11,432 bases of DNA from Floccularia luteovirens (taxonomy: Eukaryota; Basidiomycota; Agaricomycetes; Agaricales; Squamanitaceae), in the NCBI GenBank assembly GCA_009739215.1, contig VSJF01000022.1, positions 1 to 11,432 on the forward strand, given 5' to 3'. Positions within the stretch are counted from its first letter, which is position 1. Each line of letters opens with the position of its first letter. A program made the translations under genes and the position numbers. This document shows, piece by piece, positions 9,279-11,432 of the stretch. Below the pieces are notes generated by a model. It was not told where the DNA came from and searched no databases. It saw only the letters and a program-made list of their open reading frames with translations.

Positions 9279-9329
9279 GTCTACGAGGCAGTCTCCCTTA
9301 TGGCACTATGTCTTAGGAGACTATTAGAC
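9279..9329 (+). other. Diverged ETS hairpin (copy 0)
   Basis: GTCTA (9279-9283) can pair with TAGAC (9325-9329), and AGTCTCC (9290-9296) with GGAGACT (9316-9322), with a CGAGGC/AT internal loop. The layout matches the three 60 nt hairpins that follow, but the inner stem has a different sequence and is still fully paired. Expected in the precursor RNA only. Confidence 0.7.
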
Positions 9330-9334
9330 ACATG

Positions 9335-9548
9335 GTCTGCACGGCAGTTTTCTAGTAGAGACTCTTTTATGCTAGTCTTTGAAAACTATTAGACTTTAAA
9401 CTCCAATTTTGAAGGCGTCTACTCGGCAGTTTTCTAGTAGAGACTCTTTTATGCTTGTCTTTGAAAACTATTAGACAATTTTGAAGGCGTCTACTCGGCA
9501 GTTTTCTAGTAGAGACTCATTTATGCTAGTCTTTGAAAACTATTAGAC
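9335..9548 (+). repeat. Three tandem 60 nt hairpin units in the 5' ETS
   Basis: Hairpins span 9335-9394, 9417-9476 and 9489-9548, with linkers of 22 and 12 nt. In each, GTCTA (GTCTG in the first, a wobble) pairs with TAGAC, AGTTTTC pairs with GAAAACT, and AGAGACT pairs with AGTCTTT through one G-U pair (the second unit has TGTCTTT, losing one pair). The apex is CTTTTATGCT-like. Repeat spacing is 82 then 72 bp. They may fold co-transcriptionally and bind early processing factors, which is inference. Confidence 0.8.
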
Positions 9549-9834
9549 TCTAAACCCCAGATAAGCTTCGAGAAATTCTTAAAATTGTATTTATACAGTT
9601 TGGAAACTCTCTTATGAGGCTAACATACAAAAACCCCCAAATAAATGCCATCACTTCAAACAGTGTTCGGACGCGATATCGCAAATATGTCCTATTTTAA
9701 TAAATAGACTTGGTGTAAACGGTCGATGTGAACGAAAAACTTTTAGAGTTAGAGGCAATAGGTAATGGCTCACCGTGCGTGGCTTACCGTCTCTGATACG
9801 TGATGTAATATGGAGAGAGACTATATGAGAAATC

Positions 9835-9886
9835 GCTAGTGTATGAGGGATAACATACCTAGCTTTTGATCGTTTGTGTATCAAAG
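9835..9886 (+). other. Double hairpin immediately before the 18S
   Basis: The first stem pairs GCTAG (9835-9839) and GTATG (9841-9845) with CATAC (9854-9858) and CTAGC (9859-9863): ten Watson-Crick pairs with one bulged U at 9840 and the loop AGGGATAA. With no gap, a second stem pairs TTTGAT (9865-9870) with ATCAAA (9880-9885), extendable by a U-G pair. About 13 nt then separate it from the 18S 5' end. In other eukaryotes, structured ETS ends help position cleavage at the 18S 5' end; the same role here is inferred. Confidence 0.7.
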
Positions 9887-9899
9887 TGTTAATCGCAAA

Positions 9900-11131
9900 A
9901 TTCTGGTTGATCCTGCCAGTAGTTATATGCTTGTCTCAAAGATTAAGCCATGCATGTCTAAGTACAAGCAAAAATAAAGTGAAACCGCAAAAGGCTCATT
10001 ATATCAGTTATGGTTCCTTAGATCGTATCCACAATTACTTGGATAACTGTGGTAATTCTAGAGCTAATACATGCATTTAAAGAGAAACCGGTAAAACGGG
10101 ATCTCTGCTTTTATTAGATTTAAACCAATGGGGTTTGTTTCGGCATTCTCAATTCAAATGGTTGAACTCTGGATAATTTGTTGATCGCATGGTCTCGTAC
10201 CGGCGACGGATCTTTCAAATGTCTGCCCTATCAACTATTGAAGGTAGTGTCTTGGACTACCTTGGTTGCAACGGGTAACGGGGAATCAGGGTTCGATTCC
10301 GGAGAGGGAGCCTGAGAAACGGCTACCACATCTAAGGAAGGCAGCAGGCGCGTAAATTACCCACTCCCAGCACGGGGAGGTAGTGACGAAAAAATAACAA
10401 TACAAGACTCACATCCGAGGCCTTGTAATTGGAATGAGTACACTTTAAATCCTTTAACAAGGATCAATTGGAGGGCAAGTCTGGTGCCAGCAGCCGCGGT
10501 AATTCCAGCTCCAATAGCGTATATTAAAGTTGTTGCGGTTAAAACGTTCGTAGTTGAACTTGTGTCTCGCACGGGCAGTTACCAAGGTCTAGTTTACTAT
10601 TCCGGTATCTTGTCTTATCTTCACTTGTTTTCGGACTTGTGAAAAGTGCGTAGACGTATTATCGGCGTGTTCGCTCTCGCAGCGTTCACATCAGCTCATT
10701 TCATTGATCTTAACCGATTGATGTTGTGAGCCGATACTAATTACTTTGAACAAATTAGAGTGCTTCAAGCAGGCTTCAATGCCTAAATATTCTGTGCATG
10801 GAATAATGAATAGGACATCTGTTCTACTTTCATTGGTTTTTTAGACCAAGATGTAATGATTAATGGAAGCAGTTGGGGGCATTAGTATTACAACGCGGAG
10901 AGGTGAAATTCTTAGACCGTTGTAAGGACTGACTAAAGCGAAAGCATTTGCCAAAGATGTTTTCATTTAATCAAGAACGAAAGTTAGAGGTTCGAAGGCG
11001 ATCAGATACCGCCCTAGTTCTAACCATAAAACGATGCCAGCTAGCAATTGAGTGTAGCTACTACTATGGCTCTTTCAGTCGCTTCTCGGGAAACCAAAGC
11101 TTTTGGGCTCCGGGGGAAGTATGGTTGCAAA

Positions 11132-11169
<38 letters not shown>

Positions 11170-11432
11170 AGTGGAGCCTGCGGCTTAATTTGACTCAACA
11201 CGGGAAAACTTACCAGGTCCGAACATAAATGAGTAAGCAGATTGATAGCTCTTTCTCGAATCTATGGGTGGTGGCATGGCCGTTCTTAGTTCGTGGAGTG
11301 ATTTGTCTGGTTAATTCCGATAACGAACGAGACTCAAATATATTAAATAGATGCATTCAGGATTATGGTGTTGAAACTTTGCATACCATTTTTGTTATTG
11401 TTTGGTGCAAACCTGCAATGATGAAGTTGTGG
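9900..11432 (+). rRNA. 18S small-subunit rRNA, 5' portion (partial)
   Basis: This is the RNA core of the 40S subunit. The 5' end is set by TTCTGGTTGATCCTGCCAGT at 9901, the classic eukaryotic start; one or two bases of uncertainty remain. Further landmarks are the 530 loop GTGCCAGCAGCCGCGGTAA at about 10484-10502, GAGGTGAAATTCTTAGACCG at about 10900-10919, and AAACTTAAAGGAATTGACGG at about 11137-11156. The right edge cuts the gene within the 3' domain, in or near variable region V7, so several hundred bases are missing. Variable region V4 (about 10560-10850) is AT-rich with an insect-like layout. I see no insertion or break in the conserved cores, so the copy appears functional. Confidence 0.98.

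Larger units (their letters stand above)
8824..9899 (+). other. Probable 5' external transcribed spacer
   Basis: This is the inferred precursor-rRNA leader between the candidate start and the 18S. Its first 400 bp are repeat copy 2, followed by a repeat stub (9238-9262), the hairpin family (9279-9548), about 285 bp with no repeat I can recognise (9549-9834), and the double hairpin that abuts the 18S. The stem GACGCTT/AAGCGTC at 9256-9262 and 9275-9281 overlaps the first family hairpin and would compete with it. The left limit depends on the promoter assignment. Confidence 0.6.

Noticed and set aside
9819..9830. A further TATA-like start site, ACTATATGAG
   Set aside because: It lies about 80 bp from the 18S, lacks the GGG and the conserved flanks of the promoter block, and would leave almost no ETS.
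9651..11136. Open frames in the ETS and 18S
   Set aside because: They overlap a well-defined 18S gene or its leader and show no coding signature.

Overview
The window is one ribosomal DNA spacer of an animal, most likely an insect. It begins in the 3' end of the large-subunit (28S) rRNA gene (1 to about 527) and ends inside the small-subunit (18S) rRNA gene (about 9900 to the right edge), both on the + strand. Between them is a complete intergenic spacer plus 5' external transcribed spacer of roughly 9.4 kb. The insect assignment rests on 18S text typical of insects, such as ACTTTAAATCCTTTAACAAGG-type wording before the 530 loop, and on an AT-rich 28S end. I cannot name the order. No protein-coding gene is supported.

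Layout: (1) 28S 3' end, 1-527. (2) An AT and purine microsatellite block, 618-1414, bracketed by two imperfect copies of a ~60 bp sequence. (3) Purine-rich low-complexity DNA without recognisable genes, 1526-2276, with an (AG)11 tract. (4) Four exact-period 87 bp repeats, 2277-2624. (5) Twelve 55 bp repeats plus a stub, 2641-3319, alternating as a 110 bp dimer. (6) A 25-unit array of ~201 bp repeats, 3321-8336, with nested higher-order structure. (7) Two ~450 bp units, 8340-9237, plus a stub. Each unit carries an identical 33 bp block containing TATATGGG, the best candidate for the RNA polymerase I start. (8) The rest of the 5' ETS to 9899, with four related hairpins and a strong double hairpin abutting the 18S. 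(9) 18S rRNA, 5' portion.

How it fits together: Pol I reads the 28S of one unit rightward off the left part of the window. The spacer arrays lie upstream of the next unit's promoter, where animal rDNA usually keeps enhancer repeats and spacer promoters. The second 450 bp unit (start near 8824) is my candidate gene promoter, giving an ETS of about 1.08 kb. The first (start near 8373) would be a spacer promoter. The 201 bp and 450 bp families share motifs (a CGCTAAGGG or GCGTAAGGGA box, then an inverted CTCTTA box) and appear to descend from one ancestral ~200-230 bp unit. The most interesting items are the duplicated promoter, the layered higher-order repeats, and a hairpin family in the ETS whose stems show compensatory base changes.
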